A DNA stretch of 53,175 nt from Deltaproteobacteria bacterium (GCA_016938065.1 JAFGVI010000054.1:1-53175), one strand, 5' to 3'; positions 35,620-45,196 are shown, counted from the first letter of the stretch. The notes: generated by a model not told the origin, from the sequence alone. Translations and numbers: made by a program.

Positions 35620-36048
35620 ATGAAATTGACAAGAGCATCAGATTACGCAATTCGCGGCGTAGTTTATATGTCGATGCAGCCCCAGGGCGCAGTTGTGGTT
35701 ATTCCTGAAGTCGCCCGGGAGATGGATGTGCCGGTTGGTTTTCTGGCCCGTATCTTCCAGAGTTTGAGCCGGGCCGGGATCGTGATATCGCATCGCGGGA
35801 AAAAGGGGGGCTATTCCATGGCGCGTGATCCCGAGGCCGTGAGCCTGCGCGATGTGGTCGAAGCGGTTGAGGGGGATATCCGACTCAATATCTGTCTTGA
35901 CGGCTATAACGCCTGTGAGCGGATGAGTTTCTGTCCGGTGCGTAAAGAGCTGGCCAATGTGCAGAATGATCTGATTGCCAGTCTTGGTAAAACCAATTTT
36001 TCCACCCTTGCGGCTCAGGAGAAGGCTCACCGGGATACGTTGAAATAG
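35620..36048 (+). CDS. Rrf2-family transcriptional regulator (probable Fe-S sensor)
   Basis: This is a 142-residue winged-helix regulator of the IscR/NsrR/RsrR type. The DNA-binding part is KLTRASDYAIRGVVYMS through IFQSLSRAGIVISHRGKKGG. Three cysteines in ICLDGYNACERMSFC have spacing C-x6-C-x5-C, matching the iron-sulfur ligand region of the family, so it likely senses Fe-S status, redox or NO. No isc or suf genes are adjacent. It is separated from convergent mutS by only eight bases. Confidence 0.93.
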   Translation: MKLTRASDYAIRGVVYMSMQPQGAVVVIPEVAREMDVPVGFLARIFQSLSRAGIVISHRGKKGGYSMARDPEAVSLRDVVEAVEGDIRLNICLDGYNACERMSFCPVRKELANVQNDLIASLGKTNFSTLAAQEKAHRDTLK

Positions 36049-36056
36049 TTTTACCT

Positions 36057-38759
36057 TTACTCTTCATTGAGCATTTTTTGCATTTTATCAAGCAGGGTCA
36101 GGGCCTTGAGCGGAGTTATCCGGTTAAGGTCCTGTTTTTTTATGAGCTCAATAACCGGAGCCGCCACCGGGGTCTTGGTTGGCGTTGGTGGCGGCGGCTC
36201 CAAAAAGGGGAGATAGCCGCTCTGCGGTCCCGGCGTGCGGCTGCCGAGAACGCTTTTACCGGTCATGCGCAGATTGCCGCCGTCGGCAATCTCAGCGGCC
36301 TCCAGATTGCCCAGAATCTGCTGGGCTTTTTCCAGAACCCGGCGGGGAATGCCGGCCAGCTTGGCGACTTCTATGCCGAAACTGTGATTGGTGGCGCCTT
36401 TGCCGATGCGGCGTAAAAAAGTGATACCGTCGGCCTTCTGCTGCACGGCGACATTGTAATTGGTGATGCGGGGCCGGATCAGTTCGAGCTCAGCCAGTTC
36501 GTGATAGTGCGTCGCAAAAAGAGTAAGGCTGCCAAGCGTTTCATGAATATCTTCAGCGATGGCCCAGGCCAAGCTCAAACCGTCGAAGGTACTCGTGCCC
36601 CGGCCGATCTCATCCAGAATAAGCAGACTCCTGGCCGTGGCCTGATGGAGAATGCGGGCGGTTTCGGTCATCTCGACCATAAAGGTCGAAAGTCCCCGGC
36701 TGAGGTTGTCGGAGGCGCCGACCCGGGTAAAGATGTGGTCGAAGATACTGGTTTTCAAGGCTTTGGCGGGAACGAAACTGCCCATCTGGGCCATCAGGAG
36801 CAACAGCCCGTTCTGCCGGAGAAAGGTCGATTTACCGGCCATGTTGGGCCCGGTTATAATCCAGATCTGCTCTTTATGGCTGTGCAGCGCGGTATCGTTG
36901 GGGACAAAGTTTTCGTTTAAGGTCGCGATGACCGGATGGCGCCCATCTTCGATCTCAAGCAGTTGGGTCTCGCTGGTGATCTCGGGCCGGCAGTAGTGGC
37001 CCTGGTCAGCAACCTCGGCCAGACTGCAGAGGACATCAAACAGGGTCAGGCGCAGGGCCGATTCCCGAATCCGTCTGATCTCACCGGCAGCTTTTTGGCG
37101 CAGAGTGAGAAATATCTGATATTCCAGGGCATTGATTTTTTCTTCAGCCCCGAGAATCTTCTCTTCATACTCTTTCAGTTCCGGGGTGATAAAACGGTCG
37201 GCATTGGTTAGCGTCTGGCGTCTTTGATAATGCTCGGGAACCTGTTCAAGGTTTCTTCTGGTGACTTCTATATAATAGCCGAAAACCCGGTTGTAACGGA
37301 CTTTGAGGCCGTTGATGCCGCTCTTCTGTTTCTCCTGCTGCTCATATTCGATGAGCCACTGTTTGCTGTTTCTGCTGATCTTGCGCAGTTCATCAAGCTG
37401 CGGGTCGATGCCGTTGCGAATGAGCTTGCCTTCGCTGATCAGGAGCGGCTGCTCGGGTAGAAGCAGACGTTCAATTTCTGCGGTCAGCTCTTTAAGTTCA
37501 TGCAGGCCCGCAAGCGCCTGGTTGATCAGGGTCGGTTGCAGGGGCAGGGCGGTCAGAATCTCTTTGATCTCGGGAATCAGGGCCAGAGAATCTTTCAGGC
37601 TCAAAAGATCACGGCCGCCGGCCGTGGAAGCGGCAAGGCGGCCGGCGAGGCGGTCAAGATCGTAGAGCTTTCTGAGGCGTTCCCGCAGTTGGGTGCGGCA
37701 ACGCTTTTCCGTCAGCAGAATCTGGACCGCGTCAAGGCGCTCTTCAATCAGTTTCCGATCCAGCAGGGGAAAGAGCAGCCACTCCTTCAACTGGCGACTG
37801 CCCATGCTGGTCTGGCAATGGTCGAGTACCCCGATAAGGCTGCCCTCTTTGCGGTTTTCCTGAATCGTGCCCAGCAGTTCGAGATTGCAGATGACATTGC
37901 GGTCGAGCTGCATGAACGTTGTCGGGCGAAAAATGGTCAAGCTTTGAATATGGTCGAGCGAGGCCTGACTCTGGGTCTCTTTGGCGTAGGCCAGGGCGGC
38001 CCCGGCCGCCCCGGCTCCGGGGCTCAGATGCTGGCCGCCGAAACCGTCGAGATTGAGGGTGCCGAAGTGCTGGCAGAGGATTTTACGCCCTTGGTCGGGA
38101 GCGAAAGCCTCACTTTCAGGCCGCAGTGTGAAATGGACATTGCTCAATTGCCGGCGGATTTCATTCTGCCAGGCGCTGTCGCGGCTGCTGCGCGCCGGGG
38201 GCAGCAGGATTTCGGTCGGCGTGCAGCGTCCCAGTTCATCCAGCAGCATCTCCAGATTGTCAAGTTCCGTGACCCTGAATTTACCCGTACTGACATCGAG
38301 CAGCGCCAGACCGAAACATTCGGTTTTCTGCTGGCTTAGTGCGACTGCGGCGAGAAAATTGTCCTGATCGGGATTTAAGCAGTCACTCTCCAGATTAACG
38401 CCTGGCGTGATGATCTTGGTGACTTCGCGGCGGACCAGCCCTTTGGCCAGTTTCGGGTCTTCGACCTGATCGCAGACCACGACTTTATAACCGGCTCTGA
38501 CCAGGGTGGCGATATAACCGGTGGCGGCATGATGGGGAAAGCCGCACATCGGAATCGCAGCTTCATCTTTTTTGTTGCGGCTGGTCAGGGTGATTTTTAA
38601 AGTGCGGGCCGCGATTGCGGCATCGTCAAAGAAAATTTCATAGAAGTCACCCATGCGGAAAAGCAGGAGCTTGTCGGGGTGCTTCTCTTTGACGCCCATA
38701 TATTGCCGCAGCATCGGGGTCAGCTTTTTGTTCAAGGCTGGTTGGTTTTCGTTTGGCAT
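36057..38759 (-). CDS. mutS: DNA mismatch repair protein MutS
   Basis: MutS recognises mismatches and starts mismatch repair. From ATG 38759 it is 900 residues, somewhat longer than the usual 850-880. Domain I carries the mismatch-reading GDFYEIFFDDA (Phe-x-Glu). Domains II-IV follow, and the ATPase has ITGPNMAGKSTFLRQ (Walker A), STFMVEMTETA, LLILDEIGRGTSTFDGL (Walker B) and LFATHYHEL. The extra length is a Pro/Thr-rich linker (LEPPPPTPTKTP) before the C-terminal helix. An upstream TTG start at 38795 is possible. mutL is not in the window. Confidence 0.97.
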   Translation of the reverse strand: MPNENQPALNKKLTPMLRQYMGVKEKHPDKLLLFRMGDFYEIFFDDAAIAARTLKITLTSRNKKDEAAIPMCGFPHHAATGYIATLVRAGYKVVVCDQVEDPKLAKGLVRREVTKIITPGVNLESDCLNPDQDNFLAAVALSQQKTECFGLALLDVSTGKFRVTELDNLEMLLDELGRCTPTEILLPPARSSRDSAWQNEIRRQLSNVHFTLRPESEAFAPDQGRKILCQHFGTLNLDGFGGQHLSPGAGAAGAALAYAKETQSQASLDHIQSLTIFRPTTFMQLDRNVICNLELLGTIQENRKEGSLIGVLDHCQTSMGSRQLKEWLLFPLLDRKLIEERLDAVQILLTEKRCRTQLRERLRKLYDLDRLAGRLAASTAGGRDLLSLKDSLALIPEIKEILTALPLQPTLINQALAGLHELKELTAEIERLLLPEQPLLISEGKLIRNGIDPQLDELRKISRNSKQWLIEYEQQEKQKSGINGLKVRYNRVFGYYIEVTRRNLEQVPEHYQRRQTLTNADRFITPELKEYEEKILGAEEKINALEYQIFLTLRQKAAGEIRRIRESALRLTLFDVLCSLAEVADQGHYCRPEITSETQLLEIEDGRHPVIATLNENFVPNDTALHSHKEQIWIITGPNMAGKSTFLRQNGLLLLMAQMGSFVPAKALKTSIFDHIFTRVGASDNLSRGLSTFMVEMTETARILHQATARSLLILDEIGRGTSTFDGLSLAWAIAEDIHETLGSLTLFATHYHELAELELIRPRITNYNVAVQQKADGITFLRRIGKGATNHSFGIEVAKLAGIPRRVLEKAQQILGNLEAAEIADGGNLRMTGKSVLGSRTPGPQSGYLPFLEPPPPTPTKTPVAAPVIELIKKQDLNRITPLKALTLLDKMQKMLNEE

Positions 38760-38841
38760 ATTTTCAGTAGTTCGACTGTAGTGGTGAGCGGGCAAAGTTT
38801 TACCGGGCAGACCGCAGACGGTATTGATCGGGTTTTTGCGC

Positions 38842-39822
38842 TCAGATCGTGACTGTCAGCGTTCCGGATTCATTTTCTCTGCGCCAGTTTACTTTGACTG
38901 CAGTCATTCCTCGGGCTTTGCTGTGCCGGCAGAGTTTCTCGGCGGCAAAGGCAAGATCCTTTTCCTCACCCTTCAGGACCGCGACCGGTCCGGCCATCTC
39001 CGGCAGATGCAGAATATAGTGATTGCGGGCCGCGGTTATGAGAAGCTGCTGATTATCTTCCTTATGGCGTCCGATCATAACAAAACCGGAAAAGTTTTCC
39101 AAGGGGTAGAAACGGCCGAATTTCAAAAGATTAAGTTCGCTGAGCGAAGGTTGCAGAGGCCCCTGATAGAGGGTTTTTACCCTTTTTGCAAAGCCGGGAT
39201 CGGTCAGCAGGCAGCCCCCGGCGGGATTGGGATAGTCGGTGATATTAAGTTGCTGCGCCAGGGCGATCTGCGGTTTGCGCCCGCGGCCGCTGAAATCAAA
39301 GAGCAGCTCCCGCTTGATCAGGCCGCACTCTTCCGCCTGGCTCGGCGGCAGCAGCTTGGCGCTTAAAGGCCGCAGCAGGAGGCCTTCGCAGAGGCTTAGT
39401 TTTTCAATGCGGCGCATAGTGTCCCGGCGTTGGGAAAAAGGGCGTTGGCCGACAACTTCACCGGTAATAATCGCTTTGGCACCCCAGGCTTCGGCCAGGC
39501 TGCGGGCCTGGTTCAGCATCATGATTTTGCAGTCGAGACAGGGGTTGAAATTTTTGCCGTAACCGTATTGGGGCGCGGCCAGCATGGTCAGATAACTGTC
39601 GCTTAGATCAATAACAGTTAGATCAATATCGTAGCTCTTCTTGATCTGGCGGCAAAATTCAGGTTCGCAGCCTTTGATCTCATAACCAAAGAAGGGGGAG
39701 ATGAATTTTACGGCCTGTACCGTAAGACCCTGCTGCTGAATGACCCTGGTGGCGAGGATGCTGTCGAGCCCCTGGGAAAAGAGAGCGACGACCTGAGGGG
39801 TGGTGGTGATATGGGGGATCAT
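38842..39822 (-). CDS. PP-loop ATPase (ThiI/MnmA-like) with C-terminal NFACT-R-like domain
   Basis: This 326-residue protein belongs to a poorly studied group predicted to thiolate or otherwise modify tRNA. The N-terminal adenylating fold has the PP-loop SQGLDS at residues 16-21. A Cys pair CLDC lies near 95-98, a second pair CEPEFC near 52-57, and GEVVGQRPFSQR follows. GGCLLTDPGFAKR comes next, and then the C-terminal part (about 225-326; LLKFGRFYPLENFSGFVMIG, ENQQLLITAARNHYILHLP) resembles the RNA-binding NFACT-R module. It is not canonical MnmA or ThiI, which are longer and differently built. It lies upstream of mutS in the same direction. Confidence 0.85.
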   Translation of the reverse strand: MIPHITTTPQVVALFSQGLDSILATRVIQQQGLTVQAVKFISPFFGYEIKGCEPEFCRQIKKSYDIDLTVIDLSDSYLTMLAAPQYGYGKNFNPCLDCKIMMLNQARSLAEAWGAKAIITGEVVGQRPFSQRRDTMRRIEKLSLCEGLLLRPLSAKLLPPSQAEECGLIKRELLFDFSGRGRKPQIALAQQLNITDYPNPAGGCLLTDPGFAKRVKTLYQGPLQPSLSELNLLKFGRFYPLENFSGFVMIGRHKEDNQQLLITAARNHYILHLPEMAGPVAVLKGEEKDLAFAAEKLCRHSKARGMTAVKVNWRRENESGTLTVTI

Positions 39823-39827
39823 GGTTG

Positions 39828-39864
39828 ATTACGAATTGTCAATTATGAATTACGAATTATGAAT
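39828..39864. repeat. Short tandem/palindromic AATTACGAATT-type repeat
   Basis: The stretch consists of alternating ATTACGAATT and AATTATGAATT units (ATTACGAATTGTCAATTATG, then AATTACGAATTATGAAT). This kind of AT-rich repeat recurs in intergenic DNA of many bacteria. Here it lies immediately upstream of the PP-loop gene's ATG, in place of a visible ribosome binding site. Confidence 0.6.
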
Positions 39865-39872
39865 GATTGAGC

Positions 39873-40508
39873 TTACGGGTTTGAGGCTTGAATCTCTTTG
39901 ACGACAACGGCTCCCAGTCGCAGAAGTAACGGGGGGTCGATTCGGGCGTCGATGATGGTTGAAGGTCTCAGGTCTGAATTTTGGTTGTCGGCAATTATCA
40001 GCAGGCTGGCGGCCGCCAGCAGTTGCGGATCAAGCTCTTCGGCTTTCACGGCCGCCGGCTGACCGCTTAAGTTGGCACTGGTCGAAATCAGAGGGAGATC
40101 GGTGAGTTTTGCCAGCTCATTAAGAAGCGGGTGGGGCGACCAGCGCACGGCCACGCTGCCATCTTCTCCGAGAATTGCCCGCGGTAGATCTCTATAGCCG
40201 TTTAAAACCAGGGTCAGAGCGCCGGGCCAGTATCTGTCGGCAAGAAGCAGGGCCTTTTCCGGCCAGTCAGAAACCAGCAGATTTAGGGCTTTGCGGCTGC
40301 CGGCCAGACAGGGAAAAGGTTTGTCAGGGGGACGTTTTTTTATTTCGGAAAGACGCTCGCCCAGTTTCCGGTCGAGAGCATTGCCGCCGATAGCGTAAAA
40401 AGTCTCCGTCGGGTAGATGATAATTCCGCCCCTCTGGCAGACATTGATGATAATATTGAGATTTTTCGAGAGCTGTTCCCGTGAAAACGGGAAATTAAGG
40501 GTGATCAT
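39873..40508 (-). CDS. L-threonylcarbamoyladenylate synthase (TsaC/YrdC/Sua5 family)
   Basis: This enzyme makes threonylcarbamoyl-AMP for the t6A modification of ANN-decoding tRNAs. The 211-residue protein has GGIIIYPTETFYAIGGNALD, IKKRPPDKPFPCLAG, YWPGALTLVLNG, VAVRWSPHPLLNEL and LISTSANLSGQPA. It lacks the extra C-terminal domain of long Sua5, so it is the TsaC/YrdC form. The start overlaps the purE stop (TGATG), placing it at the end of the pur operon. Confidence 0.94.
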   Translation of the reverse strand: MITLNFPFSREQLSKNLNIIINVCQRGGIIIYPTETFYAIGGNALDRKLGERLSEIKKRPPDKPFPCLAGSRKALNLLVSDWPEKALLLADRYWPGALTLVLNGYRDLPRAILGEDGSVAVRWSPHPLLNELAKLTDLPLISTSANLSGQPAAVKAEELDPQLLAAASLLIIADNQNSDLRPSTIIDARIDPPLLLRLGAVVVKEIQASNP

Positions 40509-41020
40509 CAGGCCTGCCGGCGGCGCTCCTGCAGGCGTTGATCCTTGCTTTCGACCCCGGCCGCCATTCGGCGCCGATAGTCTGCCAGCTGTTCTCCGAT
40601 CTCTGGTTTTGCCGTCGCCAGGATCTGCAGGGCAAAGAGGGCGGCGTTGGTCGCTCCGGCTTTGCCGATGGCCATGCTCGCGACCGGAATGCCGGCCGGC
40701 ATCTGCACCGTCGCCAGCAGGGCGTCGAGGCCCTGCATCGAGGTTGCATCAAGGGGAATGCCGATGACCGGGAGCAGGCTATGCCCGGCGACGACCCCGG
40801 CCAGATGGGCGGCGGCGCCGGCGCCGGCGATAATTACCTTGCAGCCGTTTTGCTCAGCCGCTCGAACGATCTCCAGGGTTCGTTCGGGGGTGCGGTGGGC
40901 CGAGGTGACCCGGGCGGCGTGGGGCACGGCAAAGCTTTCCAGCACACTTGCGGCCTCGCGCATAACCTCCCAGTCGGAGTCGCTGCCCATCAGGATCAGA
41001 ACATCAATTCGGGTCTGCAT
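40508..41020 (-). CDS. purE: N5-carboxyaminoimidazole ribonucleotide mutase (PurE)
   Basis: PurE forms CAIR in de novo purine synthesis. The 170-residue protein shows LILMGSDSDWEVM, VTSAHRTPERTLE, IIAGAGAAAHLAGVVAG, TSMQGLDALLATVQMP and AGATNAALFALQIL. This fits the class I enzyme that uses N5-CAIR, which would require PurK; purK is not in the window, so a class II activity cannot be excluded. It starts 3 bases after purD. Confidence 0.96.
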   Translation of the reverse strand: MQTRIDVLILMGSDSDWEVMREAASVLESFAVPHAARVTSAHRTPERTLEIVRAAEQNGCKVIIAGAGAAAHLAGVVAGHSLLPVIGIPLDATSMQGLDALLATVQMPAGIPVASMAIGKAGATNAALFALQILATAKPEIGEQLADYRRRMAAGVESKDQRLQERRRQA

Positions 41021-41023
41021 GTA

Positions 41024-42301
41024 TTAAATTCTCTTTAAAGCCTTACGCCCGATATCGGTGCGGAAATGGGCCTCGGGCCAGCTTATCTTGGAGACCGCAT
41101 GATAGGCCCGGCTGATTGCCTGAGGGATGTCGTCGCCGATAGCGGTGACGCCTAAAACCCGGCCGCCGTTGGTGATGATTTTATCATTTTCATTTTTGGC
41201 CGTGCCGGCATGAAAGACCATGACATCTTTCAAGCGGCCGGCCAGATTCAAGCCGGAAATCAACTGGCCTTTTTCATATTTTCCGGGATAGCCGCCCGAA
41301 GCCATGGCCACGCAGACGGTGGGCCGGTCATCCCACTCGACGATGGTTTTGGCGAGGTGGCCGGAGATACAGGCCTCAAGTATAGGCAGCAGATCGCTTT
41401 TCAGACGCATGAGAATGGGCTGGGTTTCGGGATCGCCAAAACGGGCGTTGAATTCAAGCACCTTGGGAATGCCGTCCTTGATCATCAGTCCGGCATAGAG
41501 AATACCGCGATATTTGCGGCCTTCCGAGGCCATGGCTTTGACGGTGGGGATCATGATGTCATTCATGATCCGGCGAAAGAGACCTTCGGAGATTACCGGA
41601 GCCGGGGAGTAAGCTCCCATGCCGCCGGTGTTGGGACCTTTGTCATCGTCAAAAACCGGTTTATGGTCTTGTGAAGTGACCATGGGGACGACGATGTCGC
41701 CATCGGTAAAGACCAGAAATGAAGCTTCCTCGCCCTCAAGAAACTCTTCAATAATGACCTCTTTGCCGGCGTCACCGTAGGCCCGCCGCCGCATGATTTT
41801 GTTGATGGCATTTTCCGCCTCATCCACAGTATGGGCGACAACCACACCTTTGCCCGCAGCCAAACCGTTAGCTTTAATGACAATCGGGGCTCCTTTTTTG
41901 TAGACATATTCAATCGCGTCATCGAGATTGTCGAAAGCGGCGAAATCTCCCGTCGGGATCTCATATTTTTTCATCAGTTTCTTGCAGAAGGTTTTGCTGC
42001 CCTCGATCTCGGCGGCGGCCCGGTTGGGGCCGAAGATTTTCAGTTCGGCGGCCTCGAAAGCATCAACGATACCGGCGACCAGAGGGTCTTCGGGGCCGAC
42101 AATCGTCAGCTCTATATTTTCGTTGCGGGCAAATTCCAGAAGCCGCTCAATATCATCGGCTTCAATCGGGACACAGGTCGCCAACGCGGCAATGCCGGCA
42201 TTGCCCGGAGCGCAGAAAATCTGTTCGATTTTGTTGCTTTGGGCAAGCTTCCAGATCAGGGCATGTTCACGGCCGCCACCGCCAACCACTAAAATTTTCA
42301 T
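41024..42301 (-). CDS. purD: Phosphoribosylamine-glycine ligase
   Basis: PurD joins phosphoribosylamine and glycine to give GAR, the second purine step. The 425-residue ATP-grasp enzyme has MKILVVGGGGREHALIWKL, TIVGPEDPLVAGIVDAFE, VIKANGLAAGKGVVVAH, IIEEFLEGEEASFLVFTDG, GPNTGGMGAYSPAPV and LEFNARFGDPETQPIL. Length is standard. It lies 74 bases after purH, in the order purH-purD-purE. Confidence 0.98.
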   Translation of the reverse strand: MKILVVGGGGREHALIWKLAQSNKIEQIFCAPGNAGIAALATCVPIEADDIERLLEFARNENIELTIVGPEDPLVAGIVDAFEAAELKIFGPNRAAAEIEGSKTFCKKLMKKYEIPTGDFAAFDNLDDAIEYVYKKGAPIVIKANGLAAGKGVVVAHTVDEAENAINKIMRRRAYGDAGKEVIIEEFLEGEEASFLVFTDGDIVVPMVTSQDHKPVFDDDKGPNTGGMGAYSPAPVISEGLFRRIMNDIMIPTVKAMASEGRKYRGILYAGLMIKDGIPKVLEFNARFGDPETQPILMRLKSDLLPILEACISGHLAKTIVEWDDRPTVCVAMASGGYPGKYEKGQLISGLNLAGRLKDVMVFHAGTAKNENDKIITNGGRVLGVTAIGDDIPQAISRAYHAVSKISWPEAHFRTDIGRKALKRI

Positions 42302-42375
42302 CTGTTACTCCTCTGTTTTTTCAGTCAAAGATGGCAGTTTGCTGGTTAAAGAAAGATAGATGTCTCATCTGGTCA

Positions 42376-43953
42376 TCAATGTTTGAAATGGCGATTGCCG
42401 GTAAAGATCATGGCCATATTGTGTTCGTCGGCGGCGGCGATGGCTTCGTCATCGCGGTTGGAGCCGCCGGGCTGAATGATGGCGGTGACCCCGGCTCTGG
42501 CTGCAGCGTCAACGCCGTCGCGGAAGGGAAAGAAGGCATCGGAAGCGAGGACTGAGCCGGCGGTCGGCTCCAGGGCTTTCATGATCGAGATATTGACCGA
42601 GTCGATTCGGCTCATCTGTCCGGCACCTACCCCGACCAGGTGGTTGTCGGCGGCCAGGACGATGGCGTTGGACTTGACGTGCTTGCAGATTTTCCAGGCG
42701 AACTTGAGGGTGGCGAGCTCCTGGGCTGAAGGTTCACGCGCGCTGACGGTCAGCCACTTGGCATCGGGAGACTCTTTGAGATCGCGTTCCTGCAGGAGAA
42801 AACCGCCGACCACTTTTTTGATCTCCAGGCCGCTGGCCTGAAAGGTTGCCAGGAGTGGAGCTTGCAGCAGGCGCAGAGCTGTTTTGGCGGCCAGCGTGGC
42901 TAAGGCTTCGGGGCTGAAACCCGGGGCGATGACCGCTTCAAGAAAGGTCTCACTGAGCACCGCCGCGCTTTCGGCATCGACCTCACGATTGAGGGCGACG
43001 ATGCCGCCGAAGGCTGAAACCGGATCGCAGGCCCGGGCCCGGCGCAGAATGTCGGCCATGGTTGCCGAGGTCGAGGTGGCGGCGCCGCAGGGGTTGGTGT
43101 GTTTGATGTAGACGGCGGCCGGTTCGGTAAACTCTTTTACCAGTTCAAAGGCAGCGTTACTGTCGAGAATATTGTTAAAAGAGAGTTCTTTGCCTTGAAG
43201 CTGAACCGCATTGCTGATACAGGGTTCATCAATTTGCGGATCCCGGTAGAATGCGGCCCGCTGGCTGGGGTTTTCGCCGTAGCGCAGATCCTGAACCTTG
43301 GTTCCCTGCCAGGTGAAGGTTTCAGGCAGAAAATTTTGTTCCAGGGGGTGAGCATCGGCCCGCGGGAAGCGGCCCAGATAGTTGGCGATCGCGGCATCGT
43401 AAGCCGCGGTTGACTGGAAAACTTTTTTGGCCAGGGCAAAATTGGTGTCCGGGCTGACGGCGCCATTGTGGGCTTGCATTTCCGCGATAATCGGGGCATA
43501 ATCGCAAGGCTCGATGATGACCGTAACCGCGCCGTAATTTTTAGCGGCGGAGCGCAGCATGGTGGGGCCACCGATATCGATGTTTTCGATGGCATCGGCA
43601 AAGGCGCAATCAGGTTTGGCAATGGTCTCGGCAAAGGGGTAGAGGTTGACGACCACCATATCGATGGCTTCGATATTATGCTCAGCCATTTTGGCGACAT
43701 GTTCGGGCAGATCGCGCCGCCCCAGAAGACCGCCGTGGATTTTCGGGTGCAGGGTTTTGACGCGACCGTCAAGCATTTCCGGAAAATCGGTATAGTCGGA
43801 TACTTCAACAACTTCGAGACCATTTTCCCGTAAAAGCCGGGCGGTGCCGCCGGTCGACAGAACCCGCACCCCGAGAGCGATCAACTGCTGTGAGAATTCG
43901 ACGATCCCCGCCTTGTCGGAGACGCTGATCAGAGCCTGTTTGATGGTAGCCAT
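42376..43953 (-). CDS. purH: Bifunctional AICAR transformylase/IMP cyclohydrolase
   Basis: PurH catalyses the last two steps to IMP. The 525-residue protein has the N-terminal IMP cyclohydrolase domain ([47 protein letters not shown]). The C-terminal transformylase domain follows ([69 protein letters not shown]). It is the first gene of the minus-strand pur operon, with AAGGAAGAG before the ATG. Confidence 0.98.
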   Translation of the reverse strand: MATIKQALISVSDKAGIVEFSQQLIALGVRVLSTGGTARLLRENGLEVVEVSDYTDFPEMLDGRVKTLHPKIHGGLLGRRDLPEHVAKMAEHNIEAIDMVVVNLYPFAETIAKPDCAFADAIENIDIGGPTMLRSAAKNYGAVTVIIEPCDYAPIIAEMQAHNGAVSPDTNFALAKKVFQSTAAYDAAIANYLGRFPRADAHPLEQNFLPETFTWQGTKVQDLRYGENPSQRAAFYRDPQIDEPCISNAVQLQGKELSFNNILDSNAAFELVKEFTEPAAVYIKHTNPCGAATSTSATMADILRRARACDPVSAFGGIVALNREVDAESAAVLSETFLEAVIAPGFSPEALATLAAKTALRLLQAPLLATFQASGLEIKKVVGGFLLQERDLKESPDAKWLTVSAREPSAQELATLKFAWKICKHVKSNAIVLAADNHLVGVGAGQMSRIDSVNISIMKALEPTAGSVLASDAFFPFRDGVDAAARAGVTAIIQPGGSNRDDEAIAAADEHNMAMIFTGNRHFKH

Positions 43954-44003
43954 AATCTCTTCCTTGTTTTTTGAGTCTGGGTTTGTGAAAAAATGAAAGA
44001 CGT

Positions 44004-44032
44004 GAAATACCCAACCGGCGCCAAAAATGCAA
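44004..44032 (-). promoter_or_regulatory. Candidate promoter of purHDE
   Basis: On the minus strand TTGCAT (44032-44027) and TATTTC (44009-44004) are separated by 17 bases, 51 bases upstream of the purH start. The spacer contains the palindromic GGCGCC. No purine riboswitch aptamer was recognised in this gap. Confidence 0.3.
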
Positions 44033-44108
44033 TAAAAATTTGTTTTCGCCTGATTTTTGTCGACTCTTCCCCTCTTTTCCCGGTTAACTATTCAAATTGG
44101 AGGTTTTA

Positions 44109-45119
44109 ATGCGCGAAGCTGAACTCTATACGAAATTGCCCGGAAACCGGGTTCGATGTGAGCTCTGTGCGCACCACTGTCGCTTGCGTCCCGGGCAGCG
44201 CGGGATTTGCGGGGTCCGGCAGAACCGGGCGGGAACCCTTTTGACGGCGGTGGCTGATCTCGTCATTGCCGCCCATGTCGACCCGATTGAGAAAAAGCCT
44301 TTCTACCATGTGCTCCCCGGTTCCAAAAGCTATTCCATCGCCGCTCCCGGTTGCAACTTCATTTGTCGGCATTGCCAGAATCATGAAATTTCACAGATGC
44401 CCAGAGGCGAAAAAAGCTTGGCCGGGCAGCGGGTTGATCCTGCTGTTTTAGTGCGGCAGGCGCAGGCGGCGGGTTGTCGCTCGATTGCCTACACTTATAC
44501 CGAGCCGACAGTCTACTCTGAATTGATGCATGCGACTGCGACTCTGGCCCGCGAGCAGGGGCTGCTCAACCTCATGGTTACAAACGGATATCTGACGGCG
44601 GCGGCCCGACGTCGTCTGGAACCGCTGGTGCAGGCCGCCAATGTTGATCTTAAAGCCTGGTCCGACAGTTTCTACCGGCGGATTTGCGGGGCGGCCGGCA
44701 TGACTCCGGTACTCGATACCATTGGTGAATTCGTCGCCCGGGGAATCTGGGTCGAAGTGACGACGCTGCTGATTCCGGGTTATAACGATAACGAGTCGGA
44801 GCTGAAAGAGTTAGCCCGTTTTCTGGTCTCGGTCTCGCCGGCTCTTCCCTGGCATGTTTCGGGATTCTTTCCGACCTATCGTCTGACCGGGGTGCCGCCG
44901 ACCCCGCCGGAAACCCTGAAACGCGCCCGTGACATCGGCCTGGCGGCCGGTCTCCGTTATGTGTTTGAAGGTAATCGACCCGGGGTTGGCGGCGAGAACA
45001 GCTGCTGCCATCACTGCGGCGAGGTTCTGATTGAACGCTACGGCTATAAAGTGCTCAGTAATAAAATTTCTGAGAAACGCTGTCCGCGCTGCCGGACACC
45101 GGTTGCCGGTCTTTTTTAA
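44109..45119 (+). CDS. amrS: AmmeMemoRadiSam-type radical SAM enzyme
   Basis: This is a radical SAM protein of the PflA-like family, 336 residues, matching the AmmeMemoRadiSam subgroup (AmrS). An N-terminal Cys-rich region (VRCELCAHHCRLRPGQRGIC) precedes the cluster motif GCNFICRHCQN (CxxxCxxC). Then come TYTEPTVYSELM, NGYLTAAARRRL, ANVDLKAWSDSFYRRI and HVSGFFPTYRLTGVPPTP. A C-terminal zinc-like pair is CCHHCGE and CPRCRTP. ATG 44109 is preceded by TTGGAGG. The partners AmrA and AmrB (Memo), often adjacent or fused, are not in the window. Its substrate is unknown to me. Confidence 0.88.
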   Translation: MREAELYTKLPGNRVRCELCAHHCRLRPGQRGICGVRQNRAGTLLTAVADLVIAAHVDPIEKKPFYHVLPGSKSYSIAAPGCNFICRHCQNHEISQMPRGEKSLAGQRVDPAVLVRQAQAAGCRSIAYTYTEPTVYSELMHATATLAREQGLLNLMVTNGYLTAAARRRLEPLVQAANVDLKAWSDSFYRRICGAAGMTPVLDTIGEFVARGIWVEVTTLLIPGYNDNESELKELARFLVSVSPALPWHVSGFFPTYRLTGVPPTPPETLKRARDIGLAAGLRYVFEGNRPGVGGENSCCHHCGEVLIERYGYKVLSNKISEKRCPRCRTPVAGLF

Positions 45120-45196
45120 GCGCTTCATCTGCTTGTTTTTTTTCTCTTTATGGTTTATTGAAAAAGGTTTAACCGCCGGTTAACCAACTGCTGACG

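Noticed and set aside
39828-39864. CRISPR-like array
   Set aside because: The units are about 10 bases, contiguous and without spacers. No cas gene is present in the window.
43954-44108. Purine riboswitch upstream of purH
   Set aside because: No aptamer core could be folded by eye on the minus strand; only a weak promoter match is present.
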